DNA of 64,000 bases from NCBI RefSeq assembly GCF_009727065.1, contig NZ_WNLP01000001.1, positions 248,001 to 312,000 of the forward strand, given 5' to 3'. The notes under the pieces are model-generated. The model was not told the origin of the DNA. It did no database searches and saw only the letters and a program-made list of their open reading frames with translations. A program made the position numbers and the translations under genes. Below, in pieces: positions 55,153-63,709 of the stretch (positions are counted from its first letter, which is position 1; each line of letters starts with the position of its first letter). This DNA is from Bifidobacterium canis. Its GTDB lineage: Bacteria; Actinomycetota; Actinomycetes; Actinomycetales; Bifidobacteriaceae.

Positions 55153-56717
55153 GGCATCCTCCAACGGTGTCCGTCACGGGCGAGCATCTCAACGGCCTCC
55201 TGCGGCCCCCACGTTCCAGAACGGTATGGTTGCGGCTGGCCGAGCGTCGACCAGAACTCTTCGATCGGGTCGAGAATCTGCCACGACAGATCCACTTCCT
55301 GCGTGGTTGGGAACAGCGGCGGATCACCGAGAAGCACGTCGAGAATCAGACGCTCATAGGCTTCGGGGGAAGACTCTGTGAACGAACGGCCGTAGCTGAA
55401 GTCCATCGACACATCGCGCACCTCCATCGCCGTGCCGCCAGGAACCTTGGAACCGAAGCGAATGGTCACACCCTCATACGGCTGGATGCGGATCACGATC
55501 GCGTTCTTGCCAAGCTCCTGCGTGGCCGTCGACTCGAACGGCAGGTGCGGAGCACGCTTGAACACGAGTGCGATCTCGGTAACGCGACGGCCGAGACGCT
55601 TGCCAGTACGCAGATAGAACGGCACACCTGCCCAACGACGCGTATCGATGTCCAAACGGACCGCGGCATAGGTTTCCGTGTTGGAATCGGGGTTGATTCC
55701 CTTCTCCTCCAAATACCCCACAACCGGCTGCGAACCCTGCCATCCAGCGGAATACTGGCCGCGTGCGGTATGCGCAGCCAAATCTTTCGGCAACCTGACA
55801 GCAGAGAGGATCTTCGTCTTCTCATTGGTCAGATCCTTCGCATTGAACGAAACAGGCTCCTCCATCGCCGTCAAAGCGAGCAGCTGCAGCAGATGGTTCT
55901 GGATCACGTCGCGGGCGGCGCCAATGCCGTCATAGTAGCCGGCACGCCCGGCGACGCCGATGTCTTCGGCCATCGTGATCTGCACATGGTCGACATAGTT
56001 CGCGTTCCAGATCGGCTCATACATCGAGTTCGCGAAACGCATGGCCAGCAGGTTCTGCACGGTCTCCTTGCCCAAATAGTGGTCGATGCGGAACACTGAC
56101 TGCGGGTCGAAGACCTCGGAGATCACCTTGTCGAGTTCCTTCGCGCTCGCCAGATCATGGCCGAACGGTTTCTCGATGATGACGCGGCGCCATGCATTGC
56201 CATTCGATTTGGCGAGTCCGCAATGTGCGAGCTGTTGCGCCACGAGAGGGAAGTCACGAGGAGGAATCGACATGTAGAACGCGTGGTTGCCGCGCGTTCC
56301 GCGGTCTTTGTCGAGCTCGGCGACGGTGTTGTTGAGACGTTCGAATGCGTCGGCGTCTTCGAATGTGCCTTGAACGAAGCGAATGCCCTCGGCGAGCTGG
56401 TTCCAAGTGATCTCGTTGAAATGCGTGCGGCAATGCTGCTGCACGTTCTCTTTGACGAAAGCCTTGAATTCGTCTTCGGTCCAGTTGCGTCGTGCGAATC
56501 CGGTCAATCCGAAGCTCGGCGGCAGGAGACCGCGATTCGCGAGATCGTAGATGGCTGGCAGGAGTTTCTTGCGAGACAGGTCGCCGGTGACGCCGAAGAT
56601 CACGATGCTGCAAGGGCCCGCGATGCGGGGCAGTCGCAGATCGCGAGGATCGCGCAACGGATTCGACCATGATGCAAGATTCACATCAGGTGTTGTGTGT
56701 TCAGTCATACGGTTCAT
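55149..56717 (-). CDS. zwf: glucose-6-phosphate 1-dehydrogenase
   Basis: First and NADPH-yielding step of the oxidative pentose phosphate branch, 522 residues. The cofactor fold is CSIVIFGVTGDLSRKKLLPA, the catalytic-site peptide is VFRIDHYLGKETVQNLLAMR (RIDHYLGKE), and the substrate segment is VIIEKPFGHDLASAKELD. The C-terminus ends RWRMP. A second ATG three codons into the frame is possible, and no strong ribosome site is visible for either. Operon order zwf-opcA-pgl on the minus strand, facing gnd. In bifidobacteria hexose flux runs mainly through the fructose-6-phosphate shunt, so this cluster probably serves NADPH and pentose supply. Confidence 0.95.
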   Translation of the reverse strand: MNRMTEHTTPDVNLASWSNPLRDPRDLRLPRIAGPCSIVIFGVTGDLSRKKLLPAIYDLANRGLLPPSFGLTGFARRNWTEDEFKAFVKENVQQHCRTHFNEITWNQLAEGIRFVQGTFEDADAFERLNNTVAELDKDRGTRGNHAFYMSIPPRDFPLVAQQLAHCGLAKSNGNAWRRVIIEKPFGHDLASAKELDKVISEVFDPQSVFRIDHYLGKETVQNLLAMRFANSMYEPIWNANYVDHVQITMAEDIGVAGRAGYYDGIGAARDVIQNHLLQLLALTAMEEPVSFNAKDLTNEKTKILSAVRLPKDLAAHTARGQYSAGWQGSQPVVGYLEEKGINPDSNTETYAAVRLDIDTRRWAGVPFYLRTGKRLGRRVTEIALVFKRAPHLPFESTATQELGKNAIVIRIQPYEGVTIRFGSKVPGGTAMEVRDVSMDFSYGRSFTESSPEAYERLILDVLLGDPPLFPTTQEVDLSWQILDPIEEFWSTLGQPQPYRSGTWGPQEAVEMLARDGHRWRMP

Positions 56718-56793
56718 AGTAATACGCGAGCGGGGGAGCAGGCTCGGAATGTATTACGCCAGTTGCAAAGCGCGTATGTGAAGTCGAACACGT

Positions 56794-57156
56794 CTAGGCG
56801 TCCGCGTTCCTGCGCGAGTGCCACAAGCGTTTCAGATGATGCAATAGTTGCATTCGGGGAGTGCGACCTTGCTTTGCCGACGGTGCCAATGGGCAGCTTG
56901 CGCACACCAGCGATTCCGGGTCGGGTGTGCAAGAGCCGCTGGCGCAACCGTTGTTCGGCGACAGTGAGACGAAGTCAAGGCGTCCCTGCTCGCGCGCGTA
57001 TTCGACGATCTGTTCGACGAAATCTCGTGGAAGTCCACTTGACCTCGCGTATTCGCTGACGCTTTGCCCATGCCGTAGCGCATTCACCGTTTTATCGACC
57101 ACGCTGAGTTTGCCTGCCGTGCTGGGCGCGCCTGTTTTTCGGAATTCGCCGCTCAT
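56794..57156 (-). CDS. cysteine-containing FeoC-like protein downstream of feoB
   Basis: A 120-residue protein of unknown function. Its start overlaps the feoB stop by ATGA. Residues 27-63 resemble a winged-helix or HTH segment (SVSEYARSSGLPRDFVEQIV), and residues 70-91 hold four cysteines in CASGSC and CASC. This layout, HTH followed by a cysteine cluster that could hold an iron-sulfur centre, is that of FeoC-type small proteins. I cannot establish homology by eye and give the name by context. The basic C-terminal tail ends HHLKRLWHSRRNADA. Confidence 0.6.
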   Translation of the reverse strand: MSGEFRKTGAPSTAGKLSVVDKTVNALRHGQSVSEYARSSGLPRDFVEQIVEYAREQGRLDFVSLSPNNGCASGSCTPDPESLVCASCPLAPSAKQGRTPRMQLLHHLKRLWHSRRNADA

Positions 57157-59239
57157 AGGATCAGCCGGAACAGTTGGAAAGCGACGATGGCGAGAACGTA
57201 GGCGATCACCAGACTCATCCCGACCGACTGCATGGCGATGCGCATGCCGAACTGCCGTTTCATCTCAGCCACTGTCGCCAAACATGGTGTGTATGCCAAC
57301 GTGAAGAGCAGGAACGCGATGGCCGCGGCCTGACCGTGCCCGTGTGAGGATTCATCGAATGATTCGCGCAATTGGACTCCGAGCGAGCCTTCGCCCTGTT
57401 GCACCTCGTCTTCGTCACCGGTGTCGATGCTGTATGACTGCGCCATCGAGGCGACCACCACCTCTTTGGCGACGAACCCAGTCATCAGAGCGGCGGAAGC
57501 GTGCCAATTGTCGAAGCCGGCAGGGGCGAACACCGGTGCAACGGCATCGGCGACCACGCCATACGCCGAATCGTGCACATCCTCCACGTGCCCGAACGAA
57601 CCGGCGTTGGCCGCCATCGGAATGCTCTGCAACAGCCACATGGCAATGAGCATTGTGATGATGATCGAGCTTGCTCCGCGTATGAACCCCCACAGGCGCA
57701 GCAGCACGGATTTAAGCAGCACAAGCAGACGAGGCCACTGGTATGGAGGCAGGCTCATGGCGAACGGTTCGGATGTGAGAGTAGTGAACTTGACCTTGCG
57801 CAACAGAATGCCCACGAGCAGGATCAGCACGATCGATGCCACATACATCAGGAAGATGACCAAGCCGGCCTGATCCCTGAAGAACGCGTAGGCGAGCACC
57901 ATGTATACGGAGAGTCTCGCCGTGCAACTGGCGTATGGCACGAGCATGCCGACCATCACTCGTTGGCGGGAGTCCGGCAGAGTACGCGTGGCGGCCAGTG
58001 CGGGAAGGTTGCAGCCGAATCCGACGACGATCGGCAGGAACGCCCTGCCGTCAAGATGCATGCAACGCATGGCGCGATCCATCACGAAGGCGGCACGCGC
58101 GAGATAGCCGGAGTCCTCGAGCAGCGACAGCATGATGAACATGATGCCCATAGGCGGGATGAACGTACCGATCGTGATGATGCCATCGAGCACACCGTCC
58201 ACGATGAGTGAATGGAACCAAGTATCAGTGGCGGTGGGGCCGAAGAGGTTGAAGATCCAGTCGATGCCTGAGGTCAACCATGCTCTCACCGTGCCGTCGA
58301 TCCAATCCTGAGCCGGTCCAGCGATGACGTCGTGGCTTGGAACACGACGAACATGATCGCAAGAAACACAAGAATGCCAAGCACTGGATTGAGTAGCACT
58401 CGGTCGATGCGGTCAGACATCGTCACCCGATCGCGCTCCTGCATGTTGATCTGCGCCAGTACGCGTGCGGCCCAGTCGAATCTAGCATCGGCGCCGGCTT
58501 CCACCCACTGCTTCACATCAACGTCGTGGGGATCAATAGGGTGAAGCCCCTTTGGCATGGGAGTCCCGTCGAAATGCGCGGCGACCTCAGCCATGAGGCG
58601 TGCACGCCCCTCGCCGGTACGCCCGTTCACGGCCACGATGGGCACGCCACCCAGCGCCTGCGACAACTTGTTGACGTCGAGGCCCGCACCTTGCTTGGCT
58701 GCCAGATCGTTCATCGTCAACGCCACGACGGTGGGCTTGCCCAGTTCGAGAACCATGGCGAGGAAATATAGGGCACGGGAGATGTTCGTGGCATCGAGCA
58801 CAGTGACGATCAGATCCGGTTCGCGTTCGCCATCCAAACCCATCACCGCGTCGGCGGCCACCTGTTCATCGGGGGAGAGCGGCAGCAGCGAATAGGTGCC
58901 GGGGGTATCGATGAGATCCCACGACGAACCGTCGTGGTCATACTCACCCTCTTCCAGCAGCACGGTGGTGCCTGGAGCGTTCATCACGCGCGCTTTCGTG
59001 CCGAGAATCGCGTTGAACAGCGACGATTTGCCGACATTTGGATTGCCGATGAACACCACGCGTTTATGGGAGCCATCCGAATCGACGCGGTGGCCACCCG
59101 TATCGCAGCACGGTTTGGATGGCATCGGTGCATGGTCGCTGTGCTTATCGTGCTTATGTGGCAGCAACGCCGCAAAGCCTCTCGCATGGTTGCTGTGGTC
59201 GGAGTAGTTGTTCGGGTTGGAGTGTGGGTCGTCGCTCAT
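57153..59239 (-). CDS. feoB: ferrous iron transport protein B, one frameshift
   Basis: GTPase-linked Fe2+ membrane transporter. The frame breaks near 58328: FVVFQATT must continue VIAGPAQDWIDGTVRAWLTS, requiring one more base; repaired length is about 695 residues. The GTPase domain has G1 FIGNPNVGKSSLFNAILG and G3 LIDTPGTYSLLPLSPDE; at G4 the segment is VVALTMNDLA. The membrane part shows both Gate motifs, FVMDRAMRCMHLDGRAFLPI with GFGCNLPA, and later FVAKEVVVASMAQSY. The N-terminus carries about 55 extra residues rich in His and containing Cys-Cys (LLPHKHDKHSDHAP, PCCDTGG). The start at 59239 has no strong ribosome site. It lies between feoA and the FeoC-like gene. Confidence 0.92.
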
Positions 59240-59344
59240 AATATCGAAAGGTTGGGGCGGTGGGTGAAAGCGTATGAAATTCAGTCGGTCATGCAACGTG
59301 ACGGGAAACCGACGTGCAGATAGCGGAACACTTGTGTACAAGCA

Positions 59345-59614
59345 TCAAACAGGCCGAACGCGAATGCAGTCGGCAGTGGCCTTATCAAGTGCGATGCGTT
59401 CGGTGGCCTTCGCTACGACACGGCCACCGAAATTCGATTTCTGAATCACTCGCACGGTCACACCGTCGCGGAGTCCCAGCTCGAGCATGCGGAACCGATG
59501 CCGGTCGTCAAGCCCGATGCCTTCAATCACCATGTCGGTGTTCAACGGGCATTGTTCAAGCGTCATCGGTGCCGTCGGAACGTTGCGCGACGGTGGTTTG
59601 GTGGTTGTGCTCAT
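59345..59614 (-). CDS. feoA: ferrous iron transport protein A
   Basis: Small SH3-like cytosolic protein required for FeoB function, 89 residues from the ATG at 59614, which has GGAG upstream. Recognisable family sequence: IEGIGLDDRHRFRMLELGLR then DGVTVRVIQKSNFGGRVVAK (LGL-R-PG-x2-V type) and the end IALDKATADCIRVRPV. First gene of the feoA-feoB-FeoC-like operon, 105 bases before feoB. Confidence 0.9.
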   Translation of the reverse strand: MSTTTKPPSRNVPTAPMTLEQCPLNTDMVIEGIGLDDRHRFRMLELGLRDGVTVRVIQKSNFGGRVVAKATERIALDKATADCIRVRPV

Positions 59615-59777
59615 GCACTCCATTGATATTCGCGATCAATCCGCAAGTCAATGGTTTTATGAAGATTTTATGAAGAATCTCATATTTTGGGCGATGGATG
59701 GACAGGCATATCAAGCGATGTCATTTGAGCTGCTTGCCACCATTGCGCAGTTCCGCACACACGGTTTTTGCGAAGTG

Positions 59778-61250
59778 TCACAGATTTTCCGGCGTGACGA
59801 TATTGCCGTCAGCGTCCACATCACGGCATGTCTGGCCGAGTTTGCGCGACATTGCGGCGATGTCAAGCAGCGACTCCAGCTCCGTCGGATTGATGTCGGT
59901 GCGCTCCTTTGCCACATCATGAACGGAGCGTCCCGTAGCCACCGCTTCTTTGGCGATGGCCATCGCCTGCTCATAGCCGATCCACTCATTGAGTGCCGCA
60001 CTGATCGACGGTGACATCTGGGCATCGCGCAACCCCTGTTTGGCGTTGATCACCAAACCGTCAACGCATTTGGTGCGGAACATGTCCATCGCATTGATCT
60101 CCAGCGTCATTGCGGTCAGAATCTCGTGAATGATAAGCGGATCAAACGCGTTCAATTGCAGTTGACCTTCCGCGCACGCCCAGTTGACGGTCACGTCCAT
60201 GCCGAAGATAGTGAAGCAGCATTGGTCCACACATTCTGGAATAACCGGGTTGATCTTGCCGGGCATGATCGACGAGCCGGCCTGACGCGGCGGAACCGTC
60301 AGATCACCGAAACCGCAACGCGGACCGGAGTTGAGCAGCCGCAGGTCATCGGCGGCCTTCTTCAGATGCACAGCCAGATTCTTCAACACGGCGCTCGCCT
60401 CGATGTAGGAACTCGTGTCAGTGACGGCAGCAACAGGATCCGAAGCAGCGGTGATCGGCAGGTCAGTGATATCGGCGAGAACCGAAGTCACTGTTGTACG
60501 GAAACGCAGGTCAGCGCAAATGCCGGTGCCGATCGCGGTGCCACCCAGATTGAGCACACACAAGCGCCGCGTCAGCAGGCGCATCGCCTCAAGGTCACCT
60601 GCAAGGAAACTCGCCCACGCGTGTATCTCCTGCCCATACGTCATCGGCACGGCATCCTGCAACTGCGTGCGACCGATTTTCACATCGTCGGCATGTTCAT
60701 CAGCTTGGCTGTGAAACGCTTCACGAAGTTTCTGCGTTGATTGGCGCAACGGTTCCAGCCCTTGCAGAATGGCGAGCTTGCAAGCGGCAGGGTACGTGTC
60801 GTTCGTGGACTGGCTCTTATTCACGTCATCATTTGGGTGAATGAAGTCATAATCGCCGCGAGGTCTTCCAGCCAGTTCGAGTGCGCGATTGGCGATCACC
60901 TCGTTCATGTTCATATTCAGACTCGTGCCAGCGCCGCCCTGCAGCACGTCGACTGGGAACTGGTCGGCGAGAGCGCCGTTCTCAATCTCCAAGCATGCCT
61001 GCTCGATATAGTGTGCCTTGTTTTTGTCGAGTTCGCCAAGCTGATAATTGGCGATCGCACAGGCGCGTTTGACGGTGGCGTAAGCGCGGACCAATGCGGT
61101 ATGTGTTCCGTCGGCGATGCCTGAAACGGTGAAGTTGTTGATGGCTCGTTGCGTGTGGATGCCCCAATACACGTTCTGCGGAATCTCCATCGTTCCGATC
61201 ACGTCATGTTCCAGACGCATATTTGAATGCTGAGTCGTCGTTGAGTCCAT
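59778..61250 (-). CDS. aspA: aspartate ammonia-lyase
   Basis: Cytosolic tetramer that deaminates aspartate to fumarate and ammonia, 490 residues from ATG at 61250 (AAAGGAACACTC upstream). The fumarase/aspartase signature is GSSIMPGKINPVIPECVDQC (GSSxMPxKxN). Other conserved blocks are YDFIHPNDDVNKSQSTNDTY and LKIGRTQLQDAVPMTYGQEI-like sequence, read here as VKIGRTQLQDAVPMTYGQEI. A GxxPGKINP lysine and the PNDDVN/SQSTND pair favour aspartase over fumarase. It is upstream of feoA on the same strand, with 163 bases between; fumarate from this enzyme could feed FrdAB. Confidence 0.93.
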   Translation of the reverse strand: MDSTTTQHSNMRLEHDVIGTMEIPQNVYWGIHTQRAINNFTVSGIADGTHTALVRAYATVKRACAIANYQLGELDKNKAHYIEQACLEIENGALADQFPVDVLQGGAGTSLNMNMNEVIANRALELAGRPRGDYDFIHPNDDVNKSQSTNDTYPAACKLAILQGLEPLRQSTQKLREAFHSQADEHADDVKIGRTQLQDAVPMTYGQEIHAWASFLAGDLEAMRLLTRRLCVLNLGGTAIGTGICADLRFRTTVTSVLADITDLPITAASDPVAAVTDTSSYIEASAVLKNLAVHLKKAADDLRLLNSGPRCGFGDLTVPPRQAGSSIMPGKINPVIPECVDQCCFTIFGMDVTVNWACAEGQLQLNAFDPLIIHEILTAMTLEINAMDMFRTKCVDGLVINAKQGLRDAQMSPSISAALNEWIGYEQAMAIAKEAVATGRSVHDVAKERTDINPTELESLLDIAAMSRKLGQTCRDVDADGNIVTPENL

Positions 61251-61389
61251 GAGTGTTCCTTTCCTCGGCGAGGGGAATGCCGTGCATCGACGCACTCATT
61301 GTAGTGATGCAAACGCGGTTGTGTCGCGAGTATTATTGCTTACAGCCAATTCCATCGATCGATGACGTTATGGAGGTTCAATAGAGCTT

Positions 61390-61854
61390 ATGGAAAATCT
61401 TGAAACCAACAACACGATCACATTCACGTCGTCAAAGCCGATCTACGATTTCTATGTCGCCGGCCCATACGAAACCGCCGAGCAGGTGGAAAGCATGGAA
61501 CGCCTCGAACGCGTGCTCCACGACCGCAACATGAGCATGTACCGCCCGCGTTTCGCCATGGACGTTAACGTTTCCGGCCCGGAGGCAGTGTTCGAGCACC
61601 GCATTGAAGCGCTTAAGAACTCACGTGCGGTGATCGCCAATTTCGATGACAAAGATGAAGGCACCATCTTCACGATGGGCTATGCCTATGCACTGGGTAA
61701 GCCGGTGTATGCATATTGCGAGGGAATCCTGCCCAATGCGCGCATCAGTCTGATGATCGACCAGGCTGCAACGGCTGTGCTCGACGGCCCCTCTGCGCTC
61801 GCTGAACTGCTCGATTCCGGCCGTGTCAAGCCACTGAACCTCGAACAGCACTGA
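61390..61854 (+). CDS. nucleoside 2-deoxyribosyltransferase-like protein
   Basis: A 154-residue protein of the nucleoside deoxyribosyltransferase superfamily, which exchanges bases on 2'-deoxyribonucleosides. It begins with DFYVAGPYETAEQVESMERL (the AGP strand) and has a typical AVIANFDDKDEGTIFTMGYA followed by YALGKPVYAYCEG. In characterised enzymes a glutamate sits two residues before the GYA in this motif; here the aligned residue appears to be Thr (GTIFTMGYA). That puts catalytic activity in doubt. It has an N-terminal extension of about 18 residues. It is divergent from aspA and ends at a strong terminator, so it is a single gene. Confidence 0.75.
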   Translation: MENLETNNTITFTSSKPIYDFYVAGPYETAEQVESMERLERVLHDRNMSMYRPRFAMDVNVSGPEAVFEHRIEALKNSRAVIANFDDKDEGTIFTMGYAYALGKPVYAYCEGILPNARISLMIDQAATAVLDGPSALAELLDSGRVKPLNLEQH

Positions 61855-61876
61855 GCTGTACAGTTCGAATCATCAC

Positions 61877-61920
61877 ATCCGTTTGGCGCGCAAAACCACG
61901 AGCCAAACGGATTTTTTGTT
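61877..61920 (+). terminator. terminator after the deoxyribosyltransferase-like gene
   Basis: Stem ATCCGTTTGGC at 61877-61887 with its complement at 61902-61912, then TTTTTTGTT. Strong intrinsic terminator. Confidence 0.92.
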
Positions 61921-61948
61921 TTTGCCAACAACCAGTGAAAGGAATTTC

Positions 61949-63706
61949 ATGCGTTTGGTCCTCCATTTCATGAGACCATACAAATTACTTGCGGCGCTCA
62001 CCGTGATCCTGTCATTCGTGGACGTGTTCGCCGCGTTGCTCATTCCAACGTACGTGGCGCACTTGCTCAATCAAAGTGCGGCAGACGTCGCCTTCGGTGA
62101 CATCGCGCAAACTTGCCTCAACATGGCCATCGCCTCGCTCGTGGCCGGTGTGGGTTCCATCTTGGGTGTGTATTGTGCCACGCGATTGAGCGCGCACATC
62201 GCCAAAGACATCCGCGACGCGCTCTACACGAAGTCGCTTGAGCTCTCACGGTTCGACTTCCGCAGGTTTGGCACCGCTTCGATGGTGACGCGCACACTGA
62301 ACGACGTCGTCAACATTCAGGTTGCGTTGACGGACTTCATCTTCATGATGATGCCGGTGCCGTTCGTGTTCGTCATCGCGATGACATTGGCGTTCCGACT
62401 CAACGTCACGCTGTCGTGGTGGCTCGTCGGCGTGCTCGCCATCGTCATGGTCATCGCCGCATTCATCTTGACACAAGCAGCGCCGCTCTACCGCAGACTC
62501 CAGAAACTGCTCGACCGCATCGGCGCAGTGCTGTTGGAGAACCTGACCGGCGTGCGCGTGATCCGCGCGTTCGGCAAGGAGGATTACGAGCGCGAGCGCA
62601 TGAACACGACGTTCCGTGACTATGCGAACACGTCGATCAAGGCGAACCGACTATTCGCCAACCTTGACGGACTGTCGTATTTGATGATCAACCTGTTCAT
62701 CATCCTCGTGTTCTATTTGTCTGGCTCGCATATCGCCGCACATGAATTCCAGATAGGAGACATCATCGCGATGATCGAATACGGGCTCATGTGCCTCATG
62801 TACATGATGTTCGCGCAGATGATCATCGCCATGCTGCCGCGCGCATTGGAATGCTGCTGCCGTGTGAGCGCTGTGCTGGACTACACGCCGGAGATCCGCG
62901 ACCCCGAACCGGAACAAGCGGTGCCGCTGAATCAGCTGCACGTGCCGGAGGACGGCGAGGTGTTGCGTTTCGACGATGTGCGCTTCCGCTACCCGGATGC
63001 TCAGGAAGATTCGCTCACAGGCATTTCGTTCACCTGCCGTGCGGGCACGACCACTGCGATCATAGGCAGCACCGGTTCGGGCAAGTCGACGTTGGCGTCG
63101 CTGGCGATGCGCTGGCATGACGCGACGGAGGGCGAAGTGCTCATCGACGGCGTGGATGTGCGACGCGTCAGCCAGCATGACCTGCACAAGGCGATCGCCT
63201 ACGTGCAGCAGAAAGCATGGCTGTTCTCCGGAACGATAGCGGAGAACCTGCGCTACCGTGACGATGACGCCAATGCCGAAGATCTGCGTCATGCGCTTGA
63301 CGTGGCTCAGGCCTCTGAGTTCGTCTCCGATATTCCCGAGGAGCTTGACGCGCGCGTCGCGCAGGGTGGCACGAATTTCTCAGGCGGGCAACGTCAGAGG
63401 CTGTCCATCGCCCGCGCTCTCGTGGGTGACGCGCAGCTCATCATCTTCGACGACTCGTTCTCCGCGCTCGACTTCGCCACCGACGCGAAATTGCGTGCTG
63501 CATTGCGGGATGAAATGGGCGAGCGCGCCGTGCTCATCATCGCACAGCGTGTCAACACGATCGCGCACGCCGACCAGATCGTCGTTCTTGACGAAGGACG
63601 CATCGCAGGCATCGGCACGCACGACGAACTGGTGGAACACTGCGATGTGTACCGGCAGATAGTCGAATCACAAACCAAACAACCGCAAACGATTGGGGAG
63701 GAGTAG
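61949..63706 (+). CDS. ABC transporter, exporter half with fused ATPase domain (degenerate site)
   Basis: Type IV ABC exporter subunit of 585 residues: about six membrane helices (roughly 15-310), then the ATPase domain. Walker A is IIGSTGSGKSTLASLAMRWH, the Q-loop YVQQKAWLFSGTIAENLRYR, the signature FSGGQRQRLSIARAL and the Walker B LIIFDDSFSALDFATDAKLR. The residue after the Walker B aspartate is Asp where catalytic exporters carry Glu, the pattern of the non-hydrolysing half in heterodimeric exporters. I choose ATG at 61949 because GAAAGGAATTTC precedes it. The next gene begins 3 bases after the stop, so the two halves form one transporter. Drug, peptide or lipid export are all possible. 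Confidence 0.9.
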   Translation: MRLVLHFMRPYKLLAALTVILSFVDVFAALLIPTYVAHLLNQSAADVAFGDIAQTCLNMAIASLVAGVGSILGVYCATRLSAHIAKDIRDALYTKSLELSRFDFRRFGTASMVTRTLNDVVNIQVALTDFIFMMMPVPFVFVIAMTLAFRLNVTLSWWLVGVLAIVMVIAAFILTQAAPLYRRLQKLLDRIGAVLLENLTGVRVIRAFGKEDYERERMNTTFRDYANTSIKANRLFANLDGLSYLMINLFIILVFYLSGSHIAAHEFQIGDIIAMIEYGLMCLMYMMFAQMIIAMLPRALECCCRVSAVLDYTPEIRDPEPEQAVPLNQLHVPEDGEVLRFDDVRFRYPDAQEDSLTGISFTCRAGTTTAIIGSTGSGKSTLASLAMRWHDATEGEVLIDGVDVRRVSQHDLHKAIAYVQQKAWLFSGTIAENLRYRDDDANAEDLRHALDVAQASEFVSDIPEELDARVAQGGTNFSGGQRQRLSIARALVGDAQLIIFDDSFSALDFATDAKLRAALRDEMGERAVLIIAQRVNTIAHADQIVVLDEGRIAGIGTHDELVEHCDVYRQIVESQTKQPQTIGEE

Positions 63707-63709
63707 AGC

